Below are positions 25,404-32,694 of a stretch of DNA of 48,378 nucleotides, piece after piece (positions within the stretch are counted from its first letter, which is position 1; the number at the start of each line of letters is the position of its first letter). The translations under genes and the position numbers were made by a program. The notes beneath the pieces were generated by a model that was not told where the DNA came from, searched no databases, and saw only the letters and a program-made list of their open reading frames with translations. This DNA is from an uncultured Eubacteriales bacterium. GTDB lineage: Bacteria; Bacillota; Clostridia; Christensenellales; UBA1242. The stretch covers positions 1 through 48,378 of the forward strand of contig CAQFKO010000002.1 of NCBI GenBank assembly GCA_948787875.1. The letters run 5' to 3'.

Positions 25404-25859
25404 ATGAAAGTTTATAAATTCAAATGCAAAGATTGCGGTTCAAAGTCTTATCAAAAATTAGATGAAAACACTTATAAATGTGTTTATTGCGGTTGCGTTG
25501 AAGAGCTTATTTCAGACAAAAAAGAAACTTTAAACGAAGCCAAAAATGAGTCTGAAAATCAAGAAAATTTAAACCAAAACAAAGCCGAAACAAAAGCTGA
25601 ACAAAAGTGCTGTCACAAATCAAAAACAGCAGATAATGTTGCAAGTGAAAGATTCACAAAAGCGTTAATCAACTTTTTGATATGCTTTTTTGCAGGAATG
25701 TTCGGCGTTCATAAGTTTTTAGAAGGCAAAATCTTTTTAGGTATTGTTTATTTGTTTACGGGCGGATTGTTTTTGGTGGGCTATATAATAGATTGCATAG
25801 TTTTGGGCGCAAAACTTTTGTCAGAACTACTTAGTTTAATTTCCAAAAAGGCGGCATAA
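25404..25859 (+). CDS. Zinc-ribbon TM2-domain membrane protein
   Basis: This 151-residue protein has an N-terminal zinc ribbon (C8, C11, C26, C29), an acidic, Gln/Asn-rich linker (about 35-80) and a C-terminal TM2 domain. That domain comprises two hydrophobic helices with the conserved GMFGVHKFLEGK turn and a GYIIDCIVLG ending. TM2 proteins are small membrane proteins of undefined role; fusion to a zinc ribbon is common in Firmicutes. It lies 12 bases after prfB and 1 base before tsaD, so it is within one transcript. Confidence 0.8.
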   Translation: MKVYKFKCKDCGSKSYQKLDENTYKCVYCGCVEELISDKKETLNEAKNESENQENLNQNKAETKAEQKCCHKSKTADNVASERFTKALINFLICFFAGMFGVHKFLEGKIFLGIVYLFTGGLFLVGYIIDCIVLGAKLLSELLSLISKKAA

Positions 25860-25860
25860 C

Positions 25861-26880
25861 ATGAAAAAAGATATTTTGATTTTGGGAATAGAAAGCAGTT
25901 GCGACGAAACTTCGGTGGCTGTTGTTAAAAATGGCAGAGAAGTTTTATCCAATGTTATTTCTACACAAATAGACATTCACAAACTTTATGGCGGGGTTGT
26001 GCCTGAAATAGCATCAAGAAATCATGTTATGAACATTGATGGAGTTTATAAGCAAGCACTAAACGAGGCAAATGTAACAATTGACGATATTGATGCAATT
26101 GCGGTAACTTATGGTGCGGGGCTTCTTGGTGCGCTTATTGTGGGCGTAAATTTTGCAAAGGCACTTGCCTATTCAACAAAAAAACCGCTTATAGCAGTAA
26201 ATCATATAGAAGGTCATATTGCGGCAAATTATATTGAACACAAACAACTTGAACCGCCTTTTGCTTGCCTAATTGTTTCGGGTGGGCACACAGCGCTGGT
26301 TAAGATGGAAAGTTACACAGAGCGAAAATTGATTGGCACAACCACAGACGATGCCATAGGTGAGGCTTTTGATAAGGTTGCTCGCGAGTGCGGGCTAAGT
26401 TATCCCGGCGGACCAAATGTTCAAAAACAAGCGATGCTTGGAGAGCCTTGCATAAAGTTCACGGGCATGAATTTTGAAAAAGCAGATAATTTCAATTTTT
26501 CATACAGCGGACTAAAAACAGCCACAATAAACTATATTCACAACGCCCGTCAGCGTGGCGAAGAGCCAAATGTTCAAAATATTTGTGCAAGCTTTCAGGC
26601 AGAAGCAGTGAGTCAAGTAGTAAAAAAATCTGTTTCGGCGATAGAAAAATTCAATTACAAAAAGTTGGTTTTGGCGGGTGGGGTTTCTGCCAATTTGCAT
26701 TTAAGAGAGCAAATGAAGGCAGAGGCTGAAAAAGTGGGCGCGGAAGTGTTTTATCCAAACTTAACACTTTGCACCGACAATGCCGCCATGATTGCATCGG
26801 CGGGTTATTTTAACTTTATTGCGGGCAAAAGCATTGTTGACCCAAAAACTTTGGTCCCTACCGGAAATATTGCTCTGTAA
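25861..26880 (+). CDS. tsaD: tRNA threonylcarbamoyladenosine transferase TsaD
   Basis: This 339-residue enzyme transfers the threonylcarbamoyl group to A37 of ANN-decoding tRNAs, working with TsaB and TsaE. It is an ASKHA-fold ATPase. ILGIESSCDETSVAVV opens the fold, the metal-binding histidines are H115 and H119 (NHIEGH), and SGGHTALV, GEAFDKVAR, YPGGP and LAGGVSANLHLRE follow. All family motifs are intact. The gene is last in the prfB-TM2-tsaD run and is followed by a terminator. Confidence 0.96.
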   Translation: MKKDILILGIESSCDETSVAVVKNGREVLSNVISTQIDIHKLYGGVVPEIASRNHVMNIDGVYKQALNEANVTIDDIDAIAVTYGAGLLGALIVGVNFAKALAYSTKKPLIAVNHIEGHIAANYIEHKQLEPPFACLIVSGGHTALVKMESYTERKLIGTTTDDAIGEAFDKVARECGLSYPGGPNVQKQAMLGEPCIKFTGMNFEKADNFNFSYSGLKTATINYIHNARQRGEEPNVQNICASFQAEAVSQVVKKSVSAIEKFNYKKLVLAGGVSANLHLREQMKAEAEKVGAEVFYPNLTLCTDNAAMIASAGYFNFIAGKSIVDPKTLVPTGNIAL

Positions 26881-26926
26881 TTTGACAAAGTATATCGCAA
26901 AAGTTTTTTTAATAAGCATAACAAAG

Positions 26927-26951
26927 TGCCGCCAAATTGTCGGCATTTTTT
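26927..26951 (+). terminator. Terminator after tsaD
   Basis: TGCCG and CGGCA (26927-26945) form the stem, followed by TTTTTT. Confidence 0.75.
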
Positions 26952-27044
26952 ATTGTTAGTGCAAAAATAAAATTTATAATAAACATTTTCAACAAAGACT
27001 GCCACAAAATTCGCAAAATACACTGAAATTTGAATTTTAAGTTA

Positions 27045-27073
27045 TTGACTTATAAAATATTATAATATATAAT
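27045..27073 (+). promoter_or_regulatory. Upstream promoter (P1) of the rpmG-secE-nusG operon
   Basis: -35 TTGACT (27045-27050), a 17-base spacer and -10 TATAAT (27068-27073). The interval 26952-27126 has no gene and is otherwise only A/T-rich. Confidence 0.5.
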
Positions 27074-27126
27074 TATAAAAAATAATTAAAAATTTAATGT
27101 TTCTGCGGAAATGTTAAGTTTTTCTA

Positions 27127-27155
27127 TTGACAGCGTTTTTTTTGTGTGCTAATAT
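27127..27155 (+). promoter_or_regulatory. Proximal promoter (P2) of the rpmG-secE-nusG operon
   Basis: Consensus -35 TTGACA (27127-27132), a 17-base spacer, an extended TGC and -10 TAATAT (27150-27155). Confidence 0.7.
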
Positions 27156-27157
27156 AA

Positions 27158-27193
27158 TTAAGCACCAACCGCTGCGGTAGGTGTTAATTTTTT
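27158..27193 (+). promoter_or_regulatory. Terminator-like hairpin in the rpmG leader
   Basis: TTAAGCACC pairs with GGTGTTAA (one bulged G), and inside it ACCG pairs with CGGT. T-rich sequence follows and runs directly into the GAGGAG ribosome site of rpmG. It could attenuate transcription or stabilise the mRNA 5' end. Confidence 0.5.
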
Positions 27194-27206
27194 GAGGAGA
27201 AAAATT

Positions 27207-27356
27207 ATGAGAAACAGAATTACCTTAGAGTGCACAGAGTGCAAGAATCGCAATTATGACAGCTACAAAAACAAGAAAAATGATCCAGATAGACTTTCAT
27301 TTTCAAAATATTGCCCAACTTGCAAAAAGCACACAGTTCATAAAGAATCAAAATAG
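27207..27356 (+). CDS. rpmG: 50S ribosomal protein L33, zinc form
   Basis: This 49-residue ribosomal protein has the four zinc cysteines C9, C12 (CTEC) and C36, C39 (CPTC), marking it as the zinc-bound paralog and not the zinc-free form induced on zinc starvation. MRNRITLECTEC and KYCPTCKKHT are family hallmarks. GAGGAG precedes the ATG. It sits immediately upstream of secE, the usual order in Firmicutes. Confidence 0.95.
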   Translation: MRNRITLECTECKNRNYDSYKNKKNDPDRLSFSKYCPTCKKHTVHKESK

Positions 27357-27368
27357 TAGGAGAGTATA

Positions 27369-27755
27369 ATGGCAAAACGCAAAAAAAAGCCTACAAAAGC
27401 AAATTCAGCAAGAAAAAATAATGCTGCACAAGTTCAAACAAATGATGTGCAAGAGGTTGAAACTTCCAACATTGTTTTGACAGAAGTTAAACACAAACCT
27501 AGCAAAGAAGAAAAAAAGCAAGCCAAACTTGCTGAAAAGAATAACAAGCAAAAGAAAAAGGCAAAAGAAGAAGCTCCAAAAAGACACAGAGTAAAAGAAG
27601 TGTTTTCTGAGCTAAAAAAAGTTAATTGGCCAAGTTTCAAAAAAACCTGCAAACAAACGGGCGCAGTGCTTATTGTTGTGGCTGTTTTTATGCTTGTCGT
27701 TTTGGGCATTGATTCACTACTTGGTTGGCTTATCACCTTGATCGGAAAAATTTAA
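27369..27755 (+). CDS. secE: Preprotein translocase subunit SecE with long N-terminal extension
   Basis: SecE clamps the SecY channel in the inner membrane. The core is residues 73-128, with the amphipathic helix VKEVFSELKKVNWPSF and one membrane helix (about 97-122), as in single-span Firmicute SecE. The first 72 residues are a highly charged Lys/Glu/Gln-rich extension absent from the roughly 60-residue Bacillus protein. It is probably disordered or coiled and cytoplasmic, and may contact the ribosome or SecA; that is inference. The frame is continuous from an ATG with AGGAGAG, so the extension looks real. Confidence 0.93.
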   Translation: MAKRKKKPTKANSARKNNAAQVQTNDVQEVETSNIVLTEVKHKPSKEEKKQAKLAEKNNKQKKKAKEEAPKRHRVKEVFSELKKVNWPSFKKTCKQTGAVLIVVAVFMLVVLGIDSLLGWLITLIGKI

Positions 27756-27789
27756 GCAAGCGAACTATTATTCGCAAAAAGGATTGGTT

Positions 27790-28329
27790 ATGATAGATAC
27801 ATCAAAATTAGACGAGCCAAAGTGGTATGTTCTTCATACCTTCACAGGCTATGAGGCAATGGCAGTTGAAAACCTCAACAAATGTATTGCTAAAAACAAT
27901 CTTCAAGATTATATTTTGGAAGTTAAAATTCCAATGGAAACCGTTATTGAAGAGGGCAAAAACGGAAAAAAGAAAGCCGTTGAACGCAAACTCTTTCCAT
28001 GCTATGTTTTAATAAAGATGCGCTACACTGACAGTTTGTGGCACACAATTGTCAATTCAAGAGGCGTAACCGGCTTTGTTGGTCCTGCGGGCAGACCTTT
28101 GCCACTGACCGAAGAAGAGGTTAAAAAAATGAAGCTTGAACACAGCGTGGTAGACATAAAGGTTTCTGTGGGCAACCATATCAAAATCACAGACGGCGCT
28201 CTTGACGGCTTTGTCGGAACAGTTTCTGCTGTTGACGAGGCAGCAGGCAAGTGCAAGGTTGAAGTTGAGATGTTCGGAAGACCAACTGTTGTTGAAGTTG
28301 ATTTCTCTCAATTTGAACTAATTGACTAA
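27790..28329 (+). CDS. nusG: Transcription elongation/antitermination factor NusG
   Basis: This 179-residue protein binds RNA polymerase and controls pausing and antitermination. The N-terminal NGN domain has KWYVLHTFTGYEAMAVENL and ERKLFPCYVLIKM. The C-terminal KOW domain (about 122-179) has VGNHIKITDGALDGFVGTV. I start at ATG 27790, because AAGGA is spaced correctly for it; a TTG two codons upstream is in frame but too close to that site. It follows secE by 34 bases, in the universal secE-nusG-rplK order. Confidence 0.95.
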   Translation: MIDTSKLDEPKWYVLHTFTGYEAMAVENLNKCIAKNNLQDYILEVKIPMETVIEEGKNGKKKAVERKLFPCYVLIKMRYTDSLWHTIVNSRGVTGFVGPAGRPLPLTEEEVKKMKLEHSVVDIKVSVGNHIKITDGALDGFVGTVSAVDEAAGKCKVEVEMFGRPTVVEVDFSQFELID

Positions 28330-28395
28330 AATTTGATAACAAAAAATATTAAAATTTTTTGGTTTAAAACATTTCTGAAAAACAAATCGGTATTT

Positions 28396-28466
28396 ACGGA
28401 CTTGCCTGTCCGTTAATATATAAGTGGGAGAGGTAAATTTTTATGCCTCAATCAAACCACAGTTAT
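28396..28466 (+). ncRNA. rplK leader with hairpin and L1-binding-like fold
   Basis: ACGGAC-N6-GTCCGT (28396-28413) is a stable hairpin. Just downstream, GTGG (28424-28427) pairs with CCAC (28457-28460) and GAGG (28430-28433) pairs with CCTC (28446-28449). The GTGGGAG...CCAC arrangement resembles the rplK leaders at which ribosomal protein L1 represses its own operon. A 9-codon frame starting at 28443 overlaps the fold and has GAGAGG before it. Confidence 0.5.
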
Positions 28467-28493
28467 TCTTGAAAAAGAATAAAGGAGAAAATT

Positions 28494-28925
28494 ATGGCAG
28501 CAAAAAAGAAAATTAAAGCAGTCGTAAAAATCCAAATTCCAGCCGGAAAAGCTACGGCAGGTCCTCCAATCGGTTCAAGTCTTGGACCTCATGGTATTAA
28601 CATCGGACAATTTGTTAAGGATTTCAACGACAAAACATCAGGACAAGATGGTCTTATTATTCCTGTTGTTATGACAATTTATGAGGATAGAAGTTTTGAA
28701 TTCATTCTCAAAACCCCACCTGTTGCAGTTCTTGTTATGAAAGAACTAGGACTTTCAAAGGGCAGTGGTGTACCAAACAAAACAAAAGTCGGAAAACTTA
28801 CAAAAGCTCAAGTAGAAAAGATTGCAAAAATCAAAATGCCTGATTTAAACGCAGCAAGCTTAGAAGCAGCTATGAGCATGGTTAAGGGAACAGCACGCTC
28901 TATGGGCGTTACTGTTGAAGAATAA
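28494..28925 (+). CDS. rplK: 50S ribosomal protein L11
   Basis: This 143-residue protein of the GTPase-associated centre is needed for factor binding and stringent signalling. The N-terminal domain has VKIQIPAGKATAGPPIGSSLGPHGINI, and the C-terminal rRNA-binding domain ends TARSMGVTVEE. AAAGGAG precedes the ATG. It lies after nusG, as is typical, with the leader fold between them. Confidence 0.97.
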   Translation: MAAKKKIKAVVKIQIPAGKATAGPPIGSSLGPHGINIGQFVKDFNDKTSGQDGLIIPVVMTIYEDRSFEFILKTPPVAVLVMKELGLSKGSGVPNKTKVGKLTKAQVEKIAKIKMPDLNAASLEAAMSMVKGTARSMGVTVEE

Positions 28926-28938
28926 GGGGAGAGTTATC

Positions 28939-29628
28939 ATGAAACACGGAAAAAATTATGAAAATGCTTCTAAAAAAGTTGAAGCAGGAAAACTTTATGA
29001 AACAAATGATGCTTTGTCCTTGGCAATCGAAACTGCAACAGCAAAGTTTGACGAAACAATTGAAATTCATATTCGTCTTGGCGTTGACCCAAGATCAGCA
29101 GATCAACAAGTTCGTGGAAGCGTTGTTCTTCCAAACGGAACAGGTAAATCTGTAAGAGTTCTTGTTATTGCAAAAGGTGACAAGGCAGATGCTGCAAAAG
29201 CAGCAGGTGCTGATGTTGTTGGCGCCGAAGAAATTATTGACAAAATTATCAACCAAGGTTGGCTGGAATTTGACACATGTATCACAACTCCTGATATGAT
29301 GGGTGTTGTTGGTCGTTGTGCAAGAGTTCTCGGACCAAGAGGTTTGATGCCAAACCCAAAGAGTGGCACAGTTACTATGGATGTAGCAAAAGCTATTAAA
29401 GATGTAAAAGCTGGTAAGGTTGAATACAGAGTTGACAAGTTCGGTATTGTTCATGCAGCAATCGGCAAAAAGAGCTTTGGTGTTGAAAAACTTGCAGAAA
29501 ACTATGAAACATTCGTTGATGCAATTGTAAAAGCAAAACCACAAGCTTCAAAAGGTCAATACATCAAATCTATCAATGTTGCAAGCACCATGGGTCCTGG
29601 AATCAAGGTTGTTTACAGAGTAAAATAA
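28939..29628 (+). CDS. rplA: 50S ribosomal protein L1
   Basis: This 229-residue protein of the L1 stalk is also the usual translational repressor of rplK-rplA. The start at 28939 is set by AGGGGAGAG; the longer frame from 28915 lies inside rplK. VLVIAKGDKADAAKAAGADVVGAEE, the signature LGPRGLMPNPKSGTVT and the C-terminal STMGPGIKV are present. A strong terminator follows directly, so rplJ is not cotranscribed with it. Confidence 0.97.
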   Translation: MKHGKNYENASKKVEAGKLYETNDALSLAIETATAKFDETIEIHIRLGVDPRSADQQVRGSVVLPNGTGKSVRVLVIAKGDKADAAKAAGADVVGAEEIIDKIINQGWLEFDTCITTPDMMGVVGRCARVLGPRGLMPNPKSGTVTMDVAKAIKDVKAGKVEYRVDKFGIVHAAIGKKSFGVEKLAENYETFVDAIVKAKPQASKGQYIKSINVASTMGPGIKVVYRVK

Positions 29629-29630
29629 AA

Positions 29631-29654
29631 ATAGGTCATTTGACCTATTTTTTT
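29631..29654 (+). terminator. Terminator after rplA
   Basis: ATAGGTCA and TGACCTAT form an 8-bp stem (29631-29648), followed by TTTTTT. Confidence 0.85.
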
Positions 29655-29705
29655 GTTCTTCAAATTTTAACTGCTTTCTTTGTTTTTGGGTTTATATTTT
29701 TTTCA

Positions 29706-29733
29706 AAAAAAGTGTCAGGGGTCTGTGACTTTT
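29706..29733 (+). repeat. Isolated REP-like hairpin
   Basis: AAAAAGT and ACTTTTT enclose a symmetric 2-by-2 internal loop, a CA/TG pair and a GGGGTC loop. It lies in the 292-base gap after rplA, away from any stop codon. It resembles palindromic units of the GTGTCAGGGGTCTG kind, but only one copy is seen here. Downstream, 29770-29790 is unusually G-rich for this genome. I see no gene in 29655-29870. Confidence 0.3.
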
Positions 29734-29871
29734 TAAAATAAATTTGTTATACTAAAAGTGTAATCACAGAGGGGGTGGTTAGGAGGGGTGAGCAAATTTC
29801 AAATTTTGGGCATATTTTGATTAAAAATTAAAGATTTTCAAAACAATTAAAAGTGCCAAAAAACTAAAAAT

Positions 29872-29900
29872 TTGACAAAAAATATTTTTTGTGTTAAAAT
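29872..29900 (+). promoter_or_regulatory. Promoter of the 190-aa gene
   Basis: -35 TTGACA (29872-29877), a 17-base spacer, an extended TGT and -10 TAAAAT (29895-29900). The leader is about 20 bases and contains a strong AGGGAGG. Confidence 0.7.
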
Positions 29901-29926
29901 ATGGGCAATAAAGGGAGGCGCAGATT

Positions 29927-30499
29927 ATGGAAAAAGTTAATGCAACATTTTCACCAGACGAAATCATAAAATTATATCAAGAGTTTGTAGATACAACTAG
30001 TGAAAAAATCGCCAATTATTCAAACGAGCTAAGAGAAGTGGATGTACACATGATTTTGGCAGGTTATAGTGAGGAATATTTAAACAATCTTAAATATATG
30101 CCAAGCTCAGATAATTTTATGGAAAGAATTTCAAATACTTTAAAAAGATATGCAAGCATTTTGAGTGACTTAAATGATGCTCCGACTCTTAAAGAAGAAA
30201 TCAAAAAACAATTTTCAGCACTTGGTTTTAAAGACCTTTCGGTTATTGATGGAATTCTAAAAAAAGCTGAAAAAGTTTCGGAAAATTACAATGATACTTA
30301 TGCAAGTTTCAAAGAGTTCACAGAACAAAAACTTTCTTCATTGGGCGTGGTTGTAAAAGAGGATTTAAGTCTTCATGGAGAAAACGTAAGTAGCTATTCT
30401 GAAAGCTATGAAAAAATGAAAAAAGAGAACGAAATTTTTGCCGCAAATATGGAAGATATCGGTAAAAAGATTGCAGAAGACCCTTGGAACTATAATTAA
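29927..30499 (+). CDS. Unknown helical protein (190 aa)
   Basis: This soluble, acidic protein of 190 residues has no recognised family. It is predicted almost wholly helical and has heptad-like charged stretches (about 5-35 and 120-185), so it could be a coiled-coil or bundle protein. There is no signal peptide, cysteine or membrane segment. It has its own promoter and terminator. With the convergent gene after it, it splits the usual rplK-rplA-rplJ-rplL cluster. It ends DPWNYN. Confidence 0.65.
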   Translation: MEKVNATFSPDEIIKLYQEFVDTTSEKIANYSNELREVDVHMILAGYSEEYLNNLKYMPSSDNFMERISNTLKRYASILSDLNDAPTLKEEIKKQFSALGFKDLSVIDGILKKAEKVSENYNDTYASFKEFTEQKLSSLGVVVKEDLSLHGENVSSYSESYEKMKKENEIFAANMEDIGKKIAEDPWNYN

Positions 30500-30524
30500 A
30501 AATTAAAACTATAATTAATTAAGA

Positions 30525-30552
30525 AAAAAATAGGCAACCTGCCTATTTTTTT
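30525..30552 (+). terminator. Terminator after the 190-aa gene
   Basis: TAGGC-aacct-GCCTA (30531-30545), flanked by A- and T-runs that extend the stem. Confidence 0.8.
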
Positions 30553-30561
30553 ATAATAAAA

Positions 30562-30584
30562 CCCCAGCAAAAATGTTGCAGGGG
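30562..30584 (-). terminator. Terminator after the 258-aa gene
   Basis: CCCC and GGGG with inner GCA/TGC pairs (one A-A mismatch) form the hairpin. On the minus strand it is followed by TTTTAT. Confidence 0.6.
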
Positions 30585-30589
30585 TGATT

Positions 30590-31366
30590 TTAATTATTAT
30601 CAGGTTTGTAAACTCCATAGTGTCCACGGAGGTGTGTTGCCTCGTGTGCAATATCTTGTTTGTTTTTTATTTCTCTTACAAGGTCAACAATTTTTTTGTC
30701 GGCTCCCGATTTTTCAAAACTTTTAAAAGCTTTTTTTGTTCTTTCGTCTTTATAATTTTTACGGTCTATCGGATAAGAAGACGGAAAGCGTTCCGAAAAT
30801 TTTATTGCAACATATTCTTCAAGAGCAAGGGCAGGGGTTGTGTCCATTGAGTCGCAAGTGCTTTCAAACTCATTAAAATCAAAGCCCTTATAGTTGAATA
30901 ATTTAATAAATTTATCGTCGTCCATTTTGCTTACTGCATTAGCAAATCCAAGGTCACAATTTTCGTGTTTATTAAACACAACTTCAAAGTTATTAAAAAT
31001 AATTTCAAAGTCTTTGCACCAAACATGAGCAAGTCCATCATATCTTTCGTGATTAACATATCCAAATGGCTCAAACCAATTTTCAATTTCACTGTCTTTT
31101 AGTTTGTTAACATAGTTTCCGTTAACTATCGCATAGTTTATGGTTTTTGCAATTTGGTTTAAATCGGCATTGTTCGAGTTTGAAAGATTGCTTAAATCTT
31201 CTGATTGATTTTTTAACTTTGCCGGATTAAATTTGTAATCTTTAAGGAAATTACGGAAATTGCTAGGCATTTCCTTTGTATTTTTGGCACCAGAAAAATT
31301 GCCCTCATAAATAGAGACTGCATTAATTTCTTCTTTTGAAACAAACTCAACTTTTTTCTCTGCCAT
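30590..31366 (-). CDS. Unknown soluble protein (258 aa)
   Basis: This 258-residue protein has no recognised family, signal peptide or membrane segment. It is rich in Asn, Lys and aromatic residues, like the other unknown genes of this window. Residues 241-245 are HEATH, which matches HExxH by pattern, but it sits 14 residues from the C-terminus, where a metalloprotease would lack its third ligand. A VNGNY segment in mid-protein loosely recalls the G-x-F block of the 9-11 kb paralogs, too weak to claim homology. The tail is KPDNN. AAAGGAAAAAG precedes the ATG. It is transcribed toward the 190-residue gene, inside the ribosomal-protein cluster. Confidence 0.65.
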   Translation of the reverse strand: MAEKKVEFVSKEEINAVSIYEGNFSGAKNTKEMPSNFRNFLKDYKFNPAKLKNQSEDLSNLSNSNNADLNQIAKTINYAIVNGNYVNKLKDSEIENWFEPFGYVNHERYDGLAHVWCKDFEIIFNNFEVVFNKHENCDLGFANAVSKMDDDKFIKLFNYKGFDFNEFESTCDSMDTTPALALEEYVAIKFSERFPSSYPIDRKNYKDERTKKAFKSFEKSGADKKIVDLVREIKNKQDIAHEATHLRGHYGVYKPDNN

Positions 31367-31387
31367 TACTTTTTCCTTTACTCAAAC

Positions 31388-31416
31388 ATTATACCATATA
31401 ATATATGCAATTTCAA
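31388..31416 (-). promoter_or_regulatory. Promoter of the 258-aa gene
   Basis: On the minus strand: -35 TTGAAA (31411-31416), a 17-base spacer and -10 TATAAT (31388-31393). Confidence 0.7.
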
Positions 31417-31447
31417 TACCCATTTATAAATTTTTTTAAAAATATTG

Positions 31448-31475
31448 TTGACTTTTTTGGATTTGTAGCTATAAT
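31448..31475 (+). promoter_or_regulatory. rplJ-rplL promoter
   Basis: -35 TTGACT (31448-31453), a 16-base spacer and -10 TATAAT (31470-31475), just upstream of the L10 leader. Confidence 0.75.
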
Positions 31476-31481
31476 AATATT

Positions 31482-31600
31482 GTTAAGAAAATTTGTGCCT
31501 AAGACAGCAAGTGAGTTTTTATAAAATTCTTAATTTCTTGCCGAGGAACTGTTAAGGAAAAATACTACCCTTATGTTCCATTAGAGCATAAGGTTTTTTT
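31482..31600 (+). ncRNA. Ribosomal protein L10 leader with attenuator
   Basis: The leader has the AGACAGCAAGTG segment and the CTTAATTTCTTGCCGAGG segment typical of L10 leaders in Firmicutes, to which L10(L12)4 binds. It ends in an intrinsic terminator, CCTTATG/CATAAGG (31569-31593) followed by seven T residues. Excess L10-L12 complex should favour termination before rplJ. Confidence 0.85.
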
Positions 31601-31633
31601 AATGCTTCACACGAGTATTTATAGGAGGAGAAT

Positions 31634-32122
31634 ATGTCAGCTAATTTTGAAAACAAAAAGATAGTTGTAAGTGAAATTGAGTCTTATGCAAAAAATGCAA
31701 AATCTATTGTTCTTGTTGATTATAGAGGTCTTACGGTTTCCCAAGTAACTGAACTTAGAAACAAGGTTCGCGAAGCCGGCGGCGTTTATAAAGTATACAA
31801 AAACAGACTTATGAAAATTGCTTTTGAAAAACTTGGTATCGAGTTTCCTGCAAGCGACTTTGAAGGCACAACCGCTGTGCTTTTCCACGAAACTGACGAA
31901 GTTGCTCCTGCCAAAATCGCACTTGATGGTGCAAAATCTACCGGAAAAATTCAACTTAAATCAGGCTATGTTTCAGGCAAGTATTACAATACTGCTGAAA
32001 TCACAACACTAGCTAACATTCCATCAAGAGAAGTTCTGGTTGCGCAGCTACTTGGTTTGCTTACAAACCCAATGCGTTCACTTGCTGTTTGTGTAAGTGA
32101 AATTGCTAAAAAGAATGCGTAA
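31634..32122 (+). CDS. rplJ: 50S ribosomal protein L10
   Basis: This 162-residue protein forms the base of the ribosomal stalk and binds L7/L12 dimers through its C-terminal helix. The N-terminal SIVLVDYRGLTVSQVTELRNKVR and the following VYKNRLMKIAFEKLG are family signatures. AGGAGGAG precedes the ATG. It is controlled by the leader immediately upstream. Confidence 0.96.
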   Translation: MSANFENKKIVVSEIESYAKNAKSIVLVDYRGLTVSQVTELRNKVREAGGVYKVYKNRLMKIAFEKLGIEFPASDFEGTTAVLFHETDEVAPAKIALDGAKSTGKIQLKSGYVSGKYYNTAEITTLANIPSREVLVAQLLGLLTNPMRSLAVCVSEIAKKNA

Positions 32123-32178
32123 AAATTTGCGCATAACACAAACAAAATTTTAAAAATCTATTATTAGGAGAGATAAAA

Positions 32179-32550
32179 ATGGCAGATACAAAAAAATTTA
32201 TTGAAGAAATCAAATCTATGACAGTCGTTGAACTTAACGAACTTGTTAAAGCAATTGAAGAGGAATTTGGCGTTTCAGCTGCTGCGATGGCAGTTGCTGG
32301 CCCAGCTGCTGGTGGCGCTGCTCCGGCAGAAGAAGAAAAGAGCGAATTTGATGTAGTTTTGAAAGACGTTGGTGCTAACAAAATTGCAGTTATCAAAGTT
32401 GTTCGTGAAATCACAGGTCTTGGTCTTGCAGAATCTAAGGCTATGGTTGATAACGCACCAAGCACAGTAAAAGAAGGCGTTTCTAAGGAAGCTGCTGACG
32501 AAATGGCTGCTAAGTTTAAAGAAGCCGGTGCTACTGTTGAAATTAAATAG
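32179..32550 (+). CDS. rplL: 50S ribosomal protein L7/L12
   Basis: This 123-residue stalk protein recruits translation GTPases. It has an N-terminal dimerisation helix pair, an Ala/Gly/Pro hinge (about residues 34-52) and a C-terminal domain with EFDVVLKDVGANKIAVIKVVREITGLGL. AGGAGAG precedes the ATG. A terminator follows, and no rpoB gene is downstream; an HD-domain gene takes its place. Confidence 0.97.
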   Translation: MADTKKFIEEIKSMTVVELNELVKAIEEEFGVSAAAMAVAGPAAGGAAPAEEEKSEFDVVLKDVGANKIAVIKVVREITGLGLAESKAMVDNAPSTVKEGVSKEAADEMAAKFKEAGATVEIK

Positions 32551-32583
32551 TTTTGGCAAAATATTAATTTGTGTGTGAAGGAC

Positions 32584-32616
32584 AAAGAGTGGGCAAATTT
32601 GCTCGCTCTTTTTTTG
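32584..32616 (+). terminator. Terminator after rplL
   Basis: AAAGAG and CTCTTT with further paired GGGCAA/TTGCTC positions (two G-U pairs) form a long stem, followed by T residues. Confidence 0.8.
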
Positions 32617-32659
32617 TTTAAAAGTTAAGCTTTTTTGTTTTTAGTTTAATTTGTTTTGC

Positions 32660-32688
32660 TTGAAAGTTTTTTTTTCAAGTGCTATAAT
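32660..32688 (+). promoter_or_regulatory. Promoter of the HD-domain gene (leaderless)
   Basis: -35 TTGAAA (32660-32665), a 17-base spacer, an extended TGC and -10 TATAAT (32683-32688). Six bases GCATTT follow, then ATG. Confidence 0.8.
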
Positions 32689-32694
32689 GCATTT

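Noticed and set aside
30590..30650. HEATH (HExxH) near the end of the 258-residue protein as a metalloprotease site
   Set aside because: It is 14 residues from the C-terminus with no Glu or Asp ligand downstream and His spacing that fits neither gluzincins nor metzincins.
32656..32694. Upstream extensions of rlmD, hisS, the HD gene and the YfhO-type gene
   Set aside because: The extra codons overlap promoters or terminators and have no ribosome sites.
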